From: Cladopsammia gracilis
Lineage: Eukaryota > Cnidaria > Anthozoa > Scleractinia > Dendrophylliidae
DNA length: 64,000 bases
Assembly (NCBI GenBank): GCA_022457155.1
Contig: JAJGOT010000287.1
Location: forward strand, 279,501 to 343,500
Direction: 5' to 3'
The notes beneath the pieces are model-generated. The model was given only the letters and a program-made list of their open reading frames with translations, was not told where the DNA came from and did not search any database. Below are positions 63,791-64,000 of the stretch, piece after piece (within the stretch, counting starts at the first letter, position 1; each line of letters starts with the position of its first letter). A program made the translations under genes and the position numbers.

Positions 63791-64000
63791 TAAATACCGT
63801 AGATACACAAACACAACATCTTGATGGTTGGATGCTCAGGCGATCCAATGACTGACGTTTATTCTACATTACAATACAAGCAATCGCTATAAATATATTA
63901 CAAATATCAATATTTACCATTAATATGATAGTATTAATAAACAGAATTATACTCGACAAATGTTATCGCTACAAACCCAATTGACCAGTTACTTGCAAAC
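63791..64000. other. AT-rich end of window, no gene seen
   Basis: No supported feature. Confidence 0.4.

Overview
The window looks like nuclear DNA of a marine invertebrate, most likely a cnidarian such as a stony coral or sea anemone. It is AT-rich, has spliceosomal introns with consensus GT/AG ends, and is packed with eukaryotic transposable elements: BEL/Pao, Ty3/gypsy, DIRS, Penelope-like, LINE, Helitron, Merlin, MULE, Crypton, PIF/Harbinger and IS3EU. I found no bacterial operon, rRNA, tRNA, CRISPR array or clear housekeeping gene. The organism call is inference from element types and cannot be proved from the window.

Layout. 0.6-3.6 kb: fragments of BEL/Pao, Ty3/gypsy and a HECT-like gene. 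4.2-5.3 kb: a possible promoter with a small Tudor/MBT-like exon, then a foldback repeat. 6.8-8.2 kb: a reverse-strand LINE split by a small inverted-repeat element. 8.4-12.4 kb: a gag fragment, a decayed Helitron and a Penelope-like element. 13.10-19.27 kb: a structurally complete 6.17-kb IS3EU-type DNA transposon. 21.4-25.4 kb: a LINE tail and a decayed BEL/Pao element with its 3' LTR. 25.5-33 kb: mostly repeats, with Merlin and LINE ORF1 remnants and several foldback elements. 33.06-35.04 kb: a five-exon gene piece whose last exon lies in BEL-derived DNA. 36.7-40.3 kb: foldbacks, a Harbinger Myb-like remnant and a coiled-coil ORF. 40.8-44.4 kb: LINE, gypsy gag-protease and DIRS reverse-transcriptase fragments. 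45.7-51.1 kb: a MULE transposase gene with a Crypton-type recombinase gene in its intron and a DIRS recombinase fragment in its third exon. 51.1-53.4 kb: a decayed, unidentified DDE-like gene. 53.6-54.5 kb: tandem repeats with hammerhead-like motifs. 57.7-63.8 kb: a broken SAP/SWIM zinc-finger gene interrupted by a second, internally deleted IS3EU element.

The strongest find is the element at 13102-19272. Its ends are 171/172-bp terminal inverted repeats of the form TAC...GTA, flanked by a 6-bp target duplication, GGTTCA. It carries two intact genes that converge from the two ends. One is a D147-D206-E240 integrase-like transposase. The other is a spliced 752-residue protein with a zinc ribbon, a ubiquitin-like region and a C-terminal HECT ubiquitin-ligase domain. 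The second IS3EU element (59154-61987) has 282-bp inverted repeats and the duplication TCCTAG. It has lost its catalytic core but keeps a small accessory ORF on the opposite strand. The working hypothesis is a two-gene transposon in which a ubiquitin ligase assists or regulates the transposase or acts on host factors. The architecture is visible in the sequence; the function is inference.
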